Shown: piece by piece, positions 5,305 to 6,380 of the stretch
How the letters are laid out: each line of letters begins with the position of its first letter
Numbering within the stretch: position 1 is the first letter of the stretch
Source: an uncultured Flavobacteriales bacterium
GTDB taxonomy: Bacteria > Bacteroidota > Bacteroidia > Flavobacteriales_D > Crocinitomicaceae
Direction of reading: 5' to 3'
Assembly (NCBI GenBank): GCA_905479845.1
Contig: CAJQOB010000374.1
Location: 1 to 6,380, forward strand
Length of the DNA: 6,380 nt
The notes under the pieces: model-generated
Database searches by the model: none
Told to the model about the DNA's origin: nothing
Seen by the model: the letters and a program-made list of their open reading frames with translations, nothing else
Position numbers and translations under genes: made by a program

Positions 5305-6380
5305 ACGATTGCCTCAGTTGATGATTCGGTTGTTTCCTCTGTCAATGTTCCATACTCCATTCTGTAAAGTCTATCAGCACAATGATAATAGCGATCATCA
5401 TGTGTAATTGCCAAAATGGCCTTTCCTTCCTGCTTGATCATTGGAATAATCTCTGTGTAAAACTTCTTTCTGAAATGAGGATCCTGATCTGCTGCCCATT
5501 CATCCAAGACAAGAATTGGCTTGTCTTCCAATAATGCCATAATTAGTGCCAGGCGCTTACGTTGACCCGTTGAGAAATCTACTGAAGAAAACCCTTTCTC
5601 GGTGATAGTTACCTTTTCGTCTATTTCAAATATCGTTAGGTAATGTGCGGCTTTCTGGCGATCAAAATTTTCGTAACCATAGAATTCATTAAACAAGTGA
5701 TAGTCTCCAAATACAACAGAAAACAATGATTTAAACGTTTGGATTTCTTCTTCGTTGATTGGTTTACCATTGAGCAATACAGTTCCACTATTCGGCGTAT
5801 AAATGAACAAGAGGGTATTCATAAAAGTTGTTTTCCCACTTCCGTTTCCTCCATAAATAAAGTTGACCTCTCCTTTCTTTAAGCCAAAATTAATTGGGCC
5901 CACCCCAAAGGTGTTTTCACCATAAGCAAATGCAATATTTTCATAGCGCAGTGATTCTAGCTCGATTGGGGTTTCTTGTGCTTTCGGTGCTTCAACTAAA
6001 ATGGTGCTCAACTTTTCCTCTAATGCCGCCATTCGCCTCATGGAAATAAGTGCTCTACTTACAAATGGTATAATGGACATCACATTTCCAATCGGTCCCA
6101 AAATATAGAGTAATACAAATGTGTAACTTATGGTAATTGCTACTGGGACTTCTAGGATGCTCCCTGCGTACAAAAGAATAAACCCGATCAATGCATAAAA
6201 CAATACTTGTCCAACTAGCTGACTATTTAAAAATCCTACATAGGCTTTTTGGTTATTCATAAGCGCTTCATGGCTTACTTTTTCCGTACGGTTTTCATAG
6301 ATTCCATATCCTTTTCTACGATCCATATTGATTTCCTTCGCACCATTCAAAATAGCATTGAATGATCGGATGAATGCGCC
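5301..6380 (-). CDS. Cyclic peptide export ABC transporter, C-terminal part (5' truncated by window edge)
   Basis: The frame is open to the right edge; 359 residues are visible and the start lies outside. (A TTG at 6350 could be mistaken for a start, but coding continues upstream as AFIRSFNAIL.) The visible part has two membrane helices (about residues 53-73 and 78-105) and a complete ATPase domain: GPINFGLKKGEVNFIYGGNG leading into Walker A GGNGSGKTT (177-185), VVFGDYHLF in the Q-loop region, signature FSTGQRKRLAL (269-279), Walker B ILVLDE running into WAADQDP (289-301), and H-loop ITHDD with His327. STGQRKR and DEWAADQDP are hallmarks of the cyclic-peptide transporter family (SyrD/PvdE-like, fused membrane and ATPase domains), which exports NRPS-made peptides or pyoverdine precursors across the inner membrane. 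Its stop TGA overlaps the thioesterase start as ATGA, placing it as an upstream gene of a peptide-cluster operon. Confidence 0.93.
   Translation of the reverse strand, partial: GAFIRSFNAILNGAKEINMDRRKGYGIYENRTEKVSHEALMNNQKAYVGFLNSQLVGQVLFYALIGFILLYAGSILEVPVAITISYTFVLLYILGPIGNVMSIIPFVSRALISMRRMAALEEKLSTILVEAPKAQETPIELESLRYENIAFAYGENTFGVGPINFGLKKGEVNFIYGGNGSGKTTFMNTLLFIYTPNSGTVLLNGKPINEEEIQTFKSLFSVVFGDYHLFNEFYGYENFDRQKAAHYLTIFEIDEKVTITEKGFSSVDFSTGQRKRLALIMALLEDKPILVLDEWAADQDPHFRKKFYTEIIPMIKQEGKAILAITHDDRYYHCADRLYRMEYGTLTEETTESSTEAIV

Noticed and set aside
6348..6350. TTG as the start of the ABC transporter gene
   Set aside because: The frame stays open and coding-like to the window edge, and the membrane domain would be incomplete; the gene is truncated by the window.

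Overview
The window looks like Bacteroidota DNA, probably a gliding-type flavobacterium or cytophagan. The evidence is an AT-rich base composition, a C-terminal type IX secretion (T9SS) type B sorting domain at the left edge, a stand-alone LytTR protein, a Bacteroidota-type outer-membrane beta-barrel family protein, and a TAnnTTTG-type promoter element. No species can be named from the sequence alone.

Left part (1-1405, plus strand): the 3' end of a large secreted or surface protein (1-276); about 450 bases without an intact gene but with an apparently decayed reading frame (about 360-638), closed by a long RNA hairpin that looks like an intrinsic terminator (637-688); an intact LytTR-domain gene (730-1173); and a broken transposase-accessory reading frame resembling the IS66 TnpA helix-turn-helix type, interrupted by one in-frame TAA (about 1208-1405). 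This stretch looks like accessory DNA worn down by mobile-element activity, with the LytTR gene surviving between two remnants.

Right part (1406-6380, minus strand): read in the direction of transcription, the genes are a cyclic-peptide-export ABC transporter (cut by the right edge), a type II thioesterase, an Sfp-type 4'-phosphopantetheinyl transferase and, after a 151-base gap with a candidate promoter, a large outer-membrane beta-barrel protein. The first three overlap by 4 and 11 bases and must be translated from one message. Together they are the housekeeping and export end of a non-ribosomal peptide (NRPS) gene cluster: the transferase arms the carrier domains, the thioesterase clears misprimed or stalled carrier domains, and the ABC protein exports the peptide across the inner membrane. 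The NRPS genes themselves are not in the window; I expect them beyond the right edge. The outer-membrane protein could handle the product or could be an unrelated neighbour.

The best candidates for something undescribed are the unknown peptide product of this cluster, the unrecognised gene remnant at 360-638 with its wobble-rich hairpin, and the stand-alone LytTR regulator. I see no CRISPR array, rRNA, tRNA or intact insertion sequence.
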